Shown here: piece after piece, positions 9,001 through 17,095 of the stretch
Numbering within the stretch: position 1 is the first letter of the stretch
Layout: every line of letters starts with the position of its first letter
Assembly: GCA_030849075.1 (NCBI GenBank)
Contig: JASAOO010003470.1
Location: 1-64,000, forward strand
DNA from: Zelonia costaricensis
Taxonomy: Eukaryota; Euglenozoa; Kinetoplastea; Trypanosomatida; Trypanosomatidae
Reading direction: 5' to 3'
Length of the DNA stretch: 64,000 nucleotides
Made by a program: the position numbers and the translations under genes
Notes under the pieces: model-generated
What the model saw: the letters and a program-made list of their open reading frames with translations, nothing else
The model's database searches: none
Told to the model about the DNA's origin: nothing

Positions 9001-11541
9001 GAACGCCGTGGCGCCGAGCAGCTGCTCAGACGTCTCGAGGCACTCCCACAGCCGGGCCACAGCGCACGGGAACATGTTGCGGTCGAAGAAGAGGGATCCG
9101 AAGAGCTCGCTGATGCGGGCTCCCTGCAGCGACGGCGTCATCGTAGCGAGCTCGGCGCTCCACTGCGCGTCGAGCTGCTTCACCTTGGCGTTGTCAGAGC
9201 GGACGGCGATGCTGAGCAGCCCCAGCACGGCCTGCTGGCGGTAGTGGGCGAGCAACGGCTGTTGCGCCGGCCCCAGCACGTCGGGCAGCCGCAGCGCTTC
9301 GCTGAAGAGCTCCTCCGCGGTGTCCAGCTGGCGCTGCTTGACGCAGATGAAGCCGTGGGCAAGCTTCACGTGCACCTGCCCGCGCAGGAAGTACAGGTAC
9401 GGCGGCACCCGCACCTGCAGCGCGGTCGACTGGAAGAAGAAGGCGGGCACGTCGAAGAAGACGCGGGTGGCGCGCTCGATGAGGGCCGCGCTGTCGGCGG
9501 TGCGGCCGGCGTGGGCGGCGATCAGGGCCGCCGTCGTCCACGCCTCGGCGTTGAGGAAGCGGTCTGCCATGTGCCGCCCACGCGCTTGCACGAGCCGCAT
9601 CGCCTCCCGCCACGCATCACCGAGCCGGCCGCCGCGGCTGAGGTGCCGCACGCGCAGTGGCAGCAAGAACGCTGTCGTGAAGGCAAGCGGGTAGTCGGCC
9701 TCGTCGAGCGCGAGCGTGGTGAGGAGCGCCTGGTGCTCCACCCCGAAGAGGGTGCTGTAGTTGTGCGGGGAGGGCTGGCAGAGCACCTCAGCCACGGCGC
9801 CGCGCACGACGCGCAGGCCGCACAGCTCGCACAGCCGCTTCGTGATGGGCACCACCTCGTGGCGCAGGGTGCGCCGCAGCAGCTGCTCGCACGGCCCCAC
9901 GTCCAGCGAGTCGTCGAAGCGGAACATGCCTTTGATGATCGGCAGCAGCCCGTCGTCAAAGCGGTCCGGCGACTCGCGCAGCAGCGACCCGGCCGTGCGG
10001 GCGAGGAAGTCGTTGGCCGCCTTCACCGTGCGGGCGCCGCCCTCCCGCTCGACGGCGCTGAAGAGGGAGCGGCGCACCGCCCGGGCGAGGAGCTCCACGG
10101 CGATGAGGCGCAGCAGCTGCTCCGTCGCGTCATCGACGTCCTCCCTGGACGAGGCCAGCAGTGACTGGGCCACCGTTGCGAGCAGGCACACGTTCAGGCC
10201 CGCGTCGTGCAGCCGCTTTACCAGCACCGTGTTACGGCGCTCCGGCGAGACCTCGAGTGCCGTGCCCAGCAGCGCGGCCGCCGCGACAGTCTCCCTGCGG
10301 TACATGTCCATCCCCCGTCCGCCGGACCAGGGCTGCGGGGGGTGCTGCGTGAGGTGCAGCCAGCGCCGCAGCGACAGCACACGGCCGGTGGCGGAGAAGA
10401 GCGGGGGCAACAGGCCGATGCAGTTCACCACGTACAGGCGCGCGTCCAGCCCCTCGCGCACCTCGACGCCCCTCAGCTTCCGCTGCGGTGGAGGCGGCTT
10501 GACCGCATCGCCGTCGGCAGTAGTGCCGCCAGCAGCAGCAGCAGCCGTTGCCGGCGGCGGTGGTGGTGGCGGTGATGGCGCGTCTCCGCTCGGGGCTTCG
10601 GGCCGCAGGATGTTCAGGGCGTCTTGCGCCATGTCCAGCATCTCCTGCAGCGGCGTGTTCACCACGGGGTCGCTGCGGCCGTTGCCCGTGTACTCCGGCA
10701 GCCTACTGCGCTCGAGTGGCAGGGCCGTGGCGACGGTGATGACGTCGGCGAAGCAGCGGAAGGTCGCCATCAGGGGCAGACAGAGGTGCGGCACGTAGCA
10801 GCCGAGCAACACCCGCATGCTGCGCTGCATCCACGCCCCGAGCTTCCCATCGCGCCAGACGTTCACGAGTAGGTTGCCGTGCCGCGCCCAGCAGCCCGCG
10901 GTGTGGGTGCCCTGGCCACGCGGAGGAGCAGCCGGCAAACGCCCCTCCCGGGCGAGCGACTCGACAAGGTCCTTCGCGGTCGCCTCGAACTCGAGCAGGA
11001 AGTCGCGCATCGCGTCGTGGCTCGTGTGGCCCCGGACCTCCGCGTGCAACTGCTCATCCCACAGCCACTGAAACTCCGAGTTCCACTCCCGCGCGCCACG
11101 GTCGATGAGGCCCTCGCCGGCCGCGTGGAAGGGCATGTGTGCGGTGAGGTAGGCAGGGTTCAAGGCGGGCTCGCGCACCAGCGGCGGCGGCGGCGGGGAG
11201 GGCGCCGTGCGGACATCGATGGTGGCGTCGTCGGCGTCGACGGAGCAGCGGGTGGAGGCGTGACCGCTGCGCGTGGCGTCCTCTGGGGCCTGGGTGACGG
11301 ACCCCTGCGAGAGCGGGCGCGAGATGGGCTGCAGGGCGCCGCTAGCCTTGACGCGCGTTGCTGACACGGCGGACCCCCTGGTCGGGGTCCCCGACACGGT
11401 GGTCTGCGTCCTCGTCAGGCTACTGCGCACGTGCGGGCTGACGCGGTGCGTCACGCTGGGCAGCGTTGACTGTCCGGTGCGCCGGCTCGACGCAAGTGGC
11501 GCCGTCGTGTCGCCCGTCACGGTGTCGCCGCTGTACGCCAT
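6070..11541 (-). CDS. Large Clu-like protein with IQ-type motifs
   Basis: The protein has 1823 residues; the ATG at 11541 is the first ATG of the frame, since the only earlier in-frame start candidate (11565) is GTG. The first 130 residues are Ser/Thr/Arg-rich and disordered. Two stretches, about 356-372 (GVEVREGLDARLYVVN) and about 1205-1222 (GVEVVCGADGLLYLTN), share the Clu-like G.DG..Y..N motif, which suggests an internal duplication. Residues about 440-465 (LHDAGLNVCLLATVAQSLL) match the LH..GIN..yLg motif. TPR-like segments follow, for example ENIAAVFIERGMFVEASL. Near 955-975 a sequence of IIQRHWREYRSRALLR type looks like an IQ calmodulin-binding motif, and a second basic one lies near 1555. 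A poly-Pro/Ala linker lies near 320-350. The function is unknown; a Clu-family relative is the best guess, and the large size and IQ motifs are atypical. Confidence 0.6.
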   Translation of the reverse strand: MAYSGDTVTGDTTAPLASSRRTGQSTLPSVTHRVSPHVRSSLTRTQTTVSGTPTRGSAVSATRVKASGALQPISRPLSQGSVTQAPEDATRSGHASTRCSVDADDATIDVRTAPSPPPPPLVREPALNPAYLTAHMPFHAAGEGLIDRGAREWNSEFQWLWDEQLHAEVRGHTSHDAMRDFLLEFEATAKDLVESLAREGRLPAAPPRGQGTHTAGCWARHGNLLVNVWRDGKLGAWMQRSMRVLLGCYVPHLCLPLMATFRCFADVITVATALPLERSRLPEYTGNGRSDPVVNTPLQEMLDMAQDALNILRPEAPSGDAPSPPPPPPPATAAAAAGGTTADGDAVKPPPPQRKLRGVEVREGLDARLYVVNCIGLLPPLFSATGRVLSLRRWLHLTQHPPQPWSGGRGMDMYRRETVAAAALLGTALEVSPERRNTVLVKRLHDAGLNVCLLATVAQSLLASSREDVDDATEQLLRLIAVELLARAVRRSLFSAVEREGGARTVKAANDFLARTAGSLLRESPDRFDDGLLPIIKGMFRFDDSLDVGPCEQLLRRTLRHEVVPITKRLCELCGLRVVRGAVAEVLCQPSPHNYSTLFGVEHQALLTTLALDEADYPLAFTTAFLLPLRVRHLSRGGRLGDAWREAMRLVQARGRHMADRFLNAEAWTTAALIAAHAGRTADSAALIERATRVFFDVPAFFFQSTALQVRVPPYLYFLRGQVHVKLAHGFICVKQRQLDTAEELFSEALRLPDVLGPAQQPLLAHYRQQAVLGLLSIAVRSDNAKVKQLDAQWSAELATMTPSLQGARISELFGSLFFDRNMFPCAVARLWECLETSEQLLGATAFRVGEVLNKLAFVYYRWDVRRYGLFCCCILHRAEAIMIERCGLYSPLHLSVIENIAAVFIERGMFVEASLRLHQLRTLPPRYTCRISREHPAMVRIADIEVRLREEFVDVAIVIIQRHWREYRSRALLRDVYEANAREVQRLGRAYLVRRRLLQIYRGTVTAEEIATTAQLYLARTFDRPLLCAAALFEKEHRHWNAEVHHPRLFGVWWEQVEQQVRRDEWHRFEAEFETAAQECLHGMRSGAVRATPVPGCATSVVLRNMVFTRVPVGDRLAALQVRVARRLRWFAQSPIATPLRTLVELEDSAYYVEALIPLHHHPHFVFGGTGHSSGVQFMAVYALVESLTNTYRAAGLTQYTVENVQGVEVVCGADGLLYLTNALGFVMSLVQAPASLNVAAVEFPLSVFSNVWELFQVEKPRDAVELLEREVLAHAASDSTSMSVFVLSYLASARLLSGEDVEGATRLLQRCSKEAEELGDGFAAAVLSFWEGRAWISRGSARAALEPLLRALTIFTERVRLHAYYGAYCILETASWVLRATVVWEAKVDASVLRCLAHAVEYGEPTLLLFTTCGRFLVYLQKVGDTAMAQRLTQLRDQRARGLQPSELDRYLHLLLDRSENLQRRGGNESHNDCAFVLQTAIHMAEAAAAESRVLGVLLTSYGLLLTLMSKLKEARRVLARANAVLLKTVTQSSPEAMTWRKNNRTLRYRLRESAICVIRRAVRLWKERRRREREMRVADPAAYHALMAVRYQQRMKSLFVCEATARVLIADACSDEQFQLMKRQRRMRNTAMLKQTYGSRVQLLLDKLDSALAAVAELAMKTKRAMAQAAWDIRQSLLTSFLTTGHRVERRGVIGEWRASLVTVKLWHIEQVDLAIRADFIAVFYAFVRRCMAAEERAWRRVVVRNQKRTKRELGSAINRALRRKPKNATVDLRAILLNEARRREEIMIAEEAGYRTLMDVFTFGPEVEDDEVIDLDTSF

Positions 11542-12676
11542 GACGCACCGACCTCGGCGAGACACACGTGAAAGTGATGAGGTGGCGTGCTAGGGATCGA
11601 TGGACATGAAGGGAGGAGGCGCGACCCGGAAGATGTGGAACGACGCGTGGCAACGGCAGAGGACGCGGCGCTTGCGGGTGTACGTCTGTGCCCCTGCGAC
11701 GCAACACACGCGCGCGCAGCCCACGCAAGCACACACAAGGACGCGCCTGCACTTACACAGGCGCAGACACCGGCGCACAACAAGAGATGAAGTGCAGCCA
11801 GTCTACTATACAGAAACGTCGACAGATAACACGCGGGGGCCCTCCCGCTTGAGAGGCGGCGCACTCAAGTCGACTCCCACAGTTGTGCGTGGGTGTGGTG
11901 TGGGGAGTGCGTTCTCTACCAAGACACCAACACGAGGAGTGGGTGGCACGCGGCGCGAAAACTGAGCAGCAGCGACGCCGTCCTGCGCACGCGGTTGCGG
12001 AGCGCGGCGAAAGGAAGCCGATTTGTTTGCCCCGTGCACAGTTGCAGCGGATCGACCTGCACATGACACAGGAGAACGCGAGAGATGACGAAGACAACGC
12101 CACCGCCGACCGTGGGTGAGGGGGGGAAGGGGGGGGGTGAGGGGGTCCAGTTGGAGGAGAGAGTACGAGCATCAGGGCGCCTTGGTGAGACGGCTCGCGG
12201 CTAGAAGGCGGGGCGTGAGTGGTGGAGTCACCAAGCGAGCAGTCGCGACTCGCCTCCTCCTCTGCTCCTTCCCTCCACTCCACTGCTCGCACGGAGGGCA
12301 ACGCAAGGCTGTGCGCTTTGCGTCCCTCGTCGTTGCACTGTGCGCGATTGACGCATGTGACGAGCCGGGACGCGCCAGCATCGCATGCGACGCGTAGGAG
12401 AGAGCTTGCCGGTGCGCCCTCGCACATGCGCCGGCGTGATGCCGCTATGAGTTTCCGTTTCTCTCCTTCTTCTCTTGCGTAGTCGCTGCGCGCATGAGGG
12501 GAGCCGGCCGCGCGACGCGCGGACGCACACGCGGAGCGGTGAAGCAGCCAGCCAAAGAGGCCGCACACACATAGACACACAAGAAGCGCAGAAGACACCA
12601 GAGCAACTCGCCCTTCCTACACCGCGGACAGTCGGGTAGCCACGTCTCCACTGACGCTGTCGCCTCCCCCCCCCCG
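11542..12676. other. Spacer between Clu-like and PRP31-like genes
   Basis: No gene seen. It contains CA-rich stretches near 11700-11770 and a G run at 12121-12143 (a C run on the transcribed minus strand), consistent with leader and 3' UTR sequence. Confidence 0.6.
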
Positions 12677-13396
12677 CTACAGCGTGATGTTCTGCAGGTC
12701 GTCGTACTCGTCGTGAGCGACCTCGCGCCCGCGTTTGCGTGACTCCCTCAGCAGCTGCTGCTCCCGTTCCTTGGCGAACTCGCTGCGGATGTCCTCGCGC
12801 TGCAGGAGCTGCCGCACCTGCTCCTCCTCGCTCACGCCCATCCGCACCCGCTGCGTTGCACGCGCCACGACGCTGACCGGCTCCTGTTGGGCCTCGCGCT
12901 TCTTGCGCTCCTTCACCCCACCGCGCCTCTGCCGCGCCGCCTCGCCGCGAACGTACACGAAGGGCACAGCGAGGGCCTGCGTGTCGTCTGCCGTCACCTT
13001 GCCCTCCGCCAGCAGCCGCGCGAAGGCAGCCTGGAGCTTCTCCCGTTCCCCATCGCCGAGTGCGCCGTCGGGGGCCGCGCCAGAGAGGTCCGCCTTCGCC
13101 ACCAGCGCACACTTGCGCCCGAGCTGCGCCGCGCCCTTCTGCGCTGCCTTCACATCCGTCGTGTCCACCTCGTCGGCACCACCGAAGGCGTCGCAGAGCA
13201 GCGGCGTCTTGAGCAGCAGGCCCGCGTGCAGCTGCCTGGCGCGGGCGCTGCTGGCGATGGTGCCGAAGTCCTCCGTGCCGAGCAGGCGCAGCGCCGCGTC
13301 GCTGAGCTTGCATAGCGCCAGCAGGCCGCCCGCCTTGGCCACCATCTCCGCCGCCAGCTCCGGCCCAAGAAGGGCATCGAGGTTAGGCGTCGCCAT
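12677..13396 (-). CDS. PRP31: PRP31-like protein starting at the Nop domain
   Basis: The 239-residue protein opens with PNLDALLGPELAAEMVAKAG and continues GLLALCKLSDAALRLLG. This aligns with the Nop domain of the U4/U6-U5 tri-snRNP protein PRP31 (in human PRPF31, PNLSIIIG..TAAKIMGVAGGL..L). Residues about 155-195 (RQRRGGVKERKKREAQ, then RATQRVRMGVSEEEQ) match the conserved PRP31 C-terminal block KKRGGRRYRKMKER...NRMSFGEIEE. PRP31 binds the 15.5K-U4 snRNA complex and bridges to the U5 proteins. The usual family length is near 500, and the N-terminal NOSIC/coiled-coil half is absent here. An in-frame TGA at 13406-13408, four codons upstream of the ATG, rules out a simple N-terminal extension, and no other frame in the spacer encodes the missing part. 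It may be a naturally short trypanosomatid form, a split gene or a truncated copy. Confidence 0.7.
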   Translation of the reverse strand: MATPNLDALLGPELAAEMVAKAGGLLALCKLSDAALRLLGTEDFGTIASSARARQLHAGLLLKTPLLCDAFGGADEVDTTDVKAAQKGAAQLGRKCALVAKADLSGAAPDGALGDGEREKLQAAFARLLAEGKVTADDTQALAVPFVYVRGEAARQRRGGVKERKKREAQQEPVSVVARATQRVRMGVSEEEQVRQLLQREDIRSEFAKEREQQLLRESRKRGREVAHDEYDDLQNITL

Positions 13397-13854
13397 CGCT
13401 ACCGGTCACGTCGTCCTGGAGCGCATCAAGTAGTGAGCAGGTGCGTTTTGGTGTTCAGTTGTGAGTGTCGATGTTGGACGTCAAAGGCGGGGGAGGGGGC
13501 AGTGATGTGGAGGAGTGGGCAACGACGTCGCAGCTCGGAAGAAACCGGTGACGTGGCTGAAAGTGCTTTGCAGGAGGGTGCCTCCCGTGGCGTCGTCGTA
13601 GAGAGAAAGCGGACACACACACACACGTGCGCGCGCTCTCTGGGTGACCGGACGCGACAACGGCGTGGCGGCGCGGTGGTTGGGCGATTGTGTGGTTTAA
13701 CACGGAGCCGCCACAGTGGCGGAGCGCCGCTTATGCGGGCTTACACGGGTGAAGCAAGTCAAGAGATCGTCAGCGGTGCTGGGCAACGCCCACCGCCGCG
13801 CCCGTTCCCGCAGGGTCATCAACGCGGTACGCGCCCAACACGCCGCAACGCGTC
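13397..13854. other. Spacer upstream of the PRP31-like gene
   Basis: No gene seen and no trace of the PRP31 N-terminal half in any minus-strand frame. It contains a short CA repeat at 13611-13626. Confidence 0.6.
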
Positions 13855-15213
13855 TTAGGTGGACTTCTGGCTGAGGAGCTGCTTAATCTCGTGGACGAGG
13901 GCATCGCACTCGCTCTGCAGCGCGTCGCACTCGCCCTGCGCCACCGCCAGCTCCTCCGCAGGGGTGCGTGGGCCGACGTGAGGGAAGACGCCGAGACCGG
14001 CGCGGGCCAGCGCACTCTCCGGCGCGTCTCTCCCTGCGGCGGCGGCGGCACCCTCACCTGCTCCAGCAGCCGCAGCGATGGCCTCGCACGGGAGGCGGCA
14101 CCGCGGGCTGTCGGGCAGCGCAACCCGCGAAGTGTACCAGCGCCCTCCCCAAACTGCGGCAGACACGGTCGAGCTTCGCAGCGCCGCGGGTGCCGCCGCG
14201 TGCTTCGCCGACGCCCGCGCCGCTCCCCGTATCGGGCACCGCACCCGCACCCGCGCAGCCTCTGCTGTTGCCCTGATGCCCCGCCGCTTCAGCAGCGCGC
14301 GTTGCAGGGCCGCGGACCCGTCGGGCAGCGCGGACGCCGACCATGCTGTCTGGGAGGCGAGCCGCGCGGTGCCGGCTGCCCAGTACGCCCGGCCGCACAC
14401 CTCCAGCGGAGGAGCCGGCGGTGCCCCGTGGCGGGCGAAGAGGGCCGTGAGGGAGCCATCTGCGGCATCAACGCTGAGGGTGCAGACGGAGCTGTGGCGG
14501 GGGGTGCGGCACTCGCGCTGGCCCGCTGCGCCCTCCCACTCTAGAAGACGCAGCGCCGCGGGTGTGCGGTGCTGCGCTGCGGCGGTGTGAACGGCGCCCG
14601 GCGCCGGCGTCATCGTCTGCAGTGACGTGGGCCGCACGGCGTGGTGCAGGTCGATGCAGGCCAGCGAGTGGCCGCCGACGTAGAGCTGCGTCTCGTCCAA
14701 CGAGCGGGCGAGGCAGCAGGCTGCAAAGCCGCACGACACGCCCGCGAGCACCGCACCGCTACGGGCGTCTGCGATGAGCAGACGGCCGTCGGCGCTGAGG
14801 GCAGCGAGCGAGGTGCCGTCGGTCAGGAAGCACAGCGCTACCACCGGTGCAGTGTGCCCTGCAATGCGCCGGCACTGCGCCACGCCGCCACCGCCGCCGT
14901 CGCGCAGGAGGGCCGCCAGCGAGAAGACACAGCACACGGCGTCGTGGCCGGCGGTGGCGACGAGCTGCTGCGTGCTGATGCTGATGTCGTGGACCGGGCC
15001 GCAGTGCAGCGTCGACTCCGAGAGCGGCGTCAGCGCGGCATCGTGCTCGCCGCTCTGCGAGCAGAGGAGGAGGAGGCTGCCGGCGCTCGTGCCGAGCAGG
15101 ACGGCGTGGTGGTCGAGTACGGCGATGGCGCTCGTCACGGCAGTGCCGTCCTTCACGTCCAGCACCGAGCCCACGATGCTCGGCAGAGGAATGGCTTCGG
15201 CGTCCTCTGACAT
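13855..15213 (-). CDS. WD40 repeat protein, possibly Ipi3/WDR18-like
   Basis: The 452-residue protein starts at the ATG at 15213. WD-type blades are visible at about 73-100 (GPVHDISISTQQLVATAGHD) and 118-158 (GHTAPVVALCFLTDGTSLAA followed by SADGRLLIADARSG), with weaker ones before and after. The last 35 residues (ECDALQSECDALVHEIKQLL) form a short coiled coil. A WD40 propeller followed by a terminal helix fits Ipi3/WDR18 of the Rix1 pre-60S ribosome complex, but the match is weak and other WD40 families remain possible. The central part is unusually rich in Ala, with long insertions between blades. Confidence 0.55.
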   Translation of the reverse strand: MSEDAEAIPLPSIVGSVLDVKDGTAVTSAIAVLDHHAVLLGTSAGSLLLLCSQSGEHDAALTPLSESTLHCGPVHDISISTQQLVATAGHDAVCCVFSLAALLRDGGGGGVAQCRRIAGHTAPVVALCFLTDGTSLAALSADGRLLIADARSGAVLAGVSCGFAACCLARSLDETQLYVGGHSLACIDLHHAVRPTSLQTMTPAPGAVHTAAAQHRTPAALRLLEWEGAAGQRECRTPRHSSVCTLSVDAADGSLTALFARHGAPPAPPLEVCGRAYWAAGTARLASQTAWSASALPDGSAALQRALLKRRGIRATAEAARVRVRCPIRGAARASAKHAAAPAALRSSTVSAAVWGGRWYTSRVALPDSPRCRLPCEAIAAAAGAGEGAAAAAGRDAPESALARAGLGVFPHVGPRTPAEELAVAQGECDALQSECDALVHEIKQLLSQKST

Positions 15214-15232
15214 GGAGCAGCCTGAAGAGACT

Positions 15233-15281
15233 GGCGTGTGTGTGTGTGTGTGTGTTTGTGTGTGTGTTTGTGTGTGTGTGA
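15233..15281. repeat. (GT)n microsatellite
   Basis: GT dinucleotides interrupted twice by TTTG, immediately upstream of the WD40 gene start; on the transcribed strand this is a CA repeat. Confidence 0.9.
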
Positions 15282-16217
15282 GTCAGGGAGGGAGCAGGGG
15301 ACTGTCGAGGGAGTCGCCGAGATTGTGTCAATGTGGGGCGGAGCGGTGCTTCGCCTCGGTCGCCTCCTGCAACAGCCAGTCGGTGCCTTCGTGGCGGTGA
15401 AGAAACGGGGAATGCTGTGACGTCACGGCAGTCAAGAGAGGGAGGTAGGGACGGGGAAGATGCATCAGTGGTGGTGGTTGACACGGTGGCGTGGGAGCGA
15501 TGCGTCCGCGTTTCGGGGACATCGTCACAGCGGTGCACCGGCTTGTGTGTGCGCGCGTGTGCCGAAACTGCGGCAGCTCAAGAAGGGCAGGAAGCATGAC
15601 AACGCCCTTCTAGAAACTGCCGCAGTGCTGAGCTGCATCGGATACACGCGGGGGGGACGCTCTCGCCGCTGCCATGTTCCTTACCGGCTCACCAGTCATA
15701 CCGCGTCAAGCACTCCCTCGCTGCTCGCCTTCGGGTTGGATGGGACTGGCGGACCTCGACGCGATGCACTGCGAGCGCGAGGGGCTTGAGAAGAGAGATA
15801 CGTTAGTTGTGTCGAACTCGGAGACCGAGAACGTGACGAGAAGGTGGGCTACCATGTGAGAGAGAGAGACAAGAGAGAACAGAAACGCACAACGCCCACA
15901 CACACATTCACACACACAAACAAACACAAACAACGCAATGCACAGCACAAACCCGCAATACGATCAATGCCGCAGCACGCGGTGGAGAGCATACACGTGA
16001 GCACCCCGCCACAACACAGCAGCACAACTCGCGTCGGGATCGTGGCACCGCCGCCGCACGCCGCTACCCCCACCACCAAATGCGGCGTAGCGGGCTCCCT
16101 CTCGACTGCGCGACGTCAGGGACAACACGGGCACGCACTCCGACACAAGTCGCTGCGCCTGCAGCCACGCTCGCTCTCGTGCCAGGCGGCAGGCGCCACA
16201 TGCACAGACCGCCGAGG

Positions 16218-16218
<1 letters not shown>

Positions 16219-16248
<30 letters not shown>

Positions 16249-16250
16249 CC
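16219..16250. repeat. (CA)n microsatellite
   Basis: A CA repeat just downstream of the prohibitin stop codon, hence a GU repeat in the prohibitin 3' UTR. Confidence 0.9.
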
Positions 16251-16288
16251 TTCAACACTTGACGCTACGTGCGAGCCTCACTGACGGC

Positions 16289-17095
16289 TCACCGCGGCAT
16301 GTTCATGAGCATGTTGACGTCCTTGGGCACGAAGGTCACGTTCTGCATCGGCACGAGCTGGTTCGCCACCTCCACGGCGGCCTCAATACGGCGCAGCTCG
16401 AGCAGGCCGGAGCCCGACTTGCGGATCGCCTCAGAGATGAGCCGCGCCGACTCCGCCTCGCCCTCGGCGCGCACGACGGCCGCGCGGCGCTTTTGCTCGT
16501 TCTCCATCACGACGTAGCGGTAGCGCTCCGCCTCCTGCTGCGCCACCTGCTTCTGCTCCACCGCTGTCATGAAGTCGGCGCCGAACTGGATGTCGACGAG
16601 AGAGAGGTCCTCGAGGACGAGGCCGAACTGATTCACCTTCTCCTGCATCAGCTGGTAGATGCGGGCTGAGACGGCATCGCGCTTCTGGATGAGCTCCTCG
16701 GCCTTGTACTCCGCCACTACCGCCTTGAGGATCTCGTTGCTGACGGAGGGCAGGATGCGCTCGTCGTAGTCGAGGCCGAAGGTGCGGTAGATCTGTGGAA
16801 GGCGGTCCGCCATGGGTCGGAAGAGGACGCGCAGCCGCACATTCACCATCTGCAGGTCCTTCGTGCCCGTCATGGTCTGCAGCGTGCGCGGACGCACCCG
16901 CACGTTGAAGCGCAGAATCTCGTCCAAGCCGAGGATGCGAGCCTGCAGGCCCTCACCGTACACGGAGCTCTTGAGACCGGTGATCTTGTTGTACAGGATG
17001 CACGCCTCGCCGGGGTACACAACGAAGCAGCAGCTGTACACGCCAAGCCCCGCGGCCATGGCGCCGATGGCCGCCCTCTGCAGAAACTTGGACAT
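16289..17095 (-). CDS. PHB1: Prohibitin 1
   Basis: The 268-residue protein matches prohibitin 1 along its length, which is also the usual family size. Residues about 8-28 form one N-terminal membrane segment (GAMAAGLGVYSCCFVVYPGE). The SPFH/prohibitin domain follows, with RPRTLQTMTGTKDLQMVNV and LPQIYRTFGLDYDERILPS as clear PHB1 signatures. A coiled coil covers about 175-230 (EQKQVAQQEAERYRYVV). In other eukaryotes PHB1 assembles with PHB2 into a ring in the mitochondrial inner membrane that supports membrane-protein stability and cristae. The ATG at 17095 was chosen because the open frame upstream is low-complexity leader and homology begins here. PHB2 is not in the window. Confidence 0.96.
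   Translation of the reverse strand: MSKFLQRAAIGAMAAGLGVYSCCFVVYPGEACILYNKITGLKSSVYGEGLQARILGLDEILRFNVRVRPRTLQTMTGTKDLQMVNVRLRVLFRPMADRLPQIYRTFGLDYDERILPSVSNEILKAVVAEYKAEELIQKRDAVSARIYQLMQEKVNQFGLVLEDLSLVDIQFGADFMTAVEQKQVAQQEAERYRYVVMENEQKRRAAVVRAEGEAESARLISEAIRKSGSGLLELRRIEAAVEVANQLVPMQNVTFVPKDVNMLMNMPR

Larger units (their letters stand above)
15214..16288. other. Spacer between WD40 and prohibitin genes
   Basis: No gene seen. It contains a (GT)n tract at its left end and (CA)n tracts near 15900 and 16220. It should hold the prohibitin 3' UTR and the WD40 gene leader. Confidence 0.6.
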
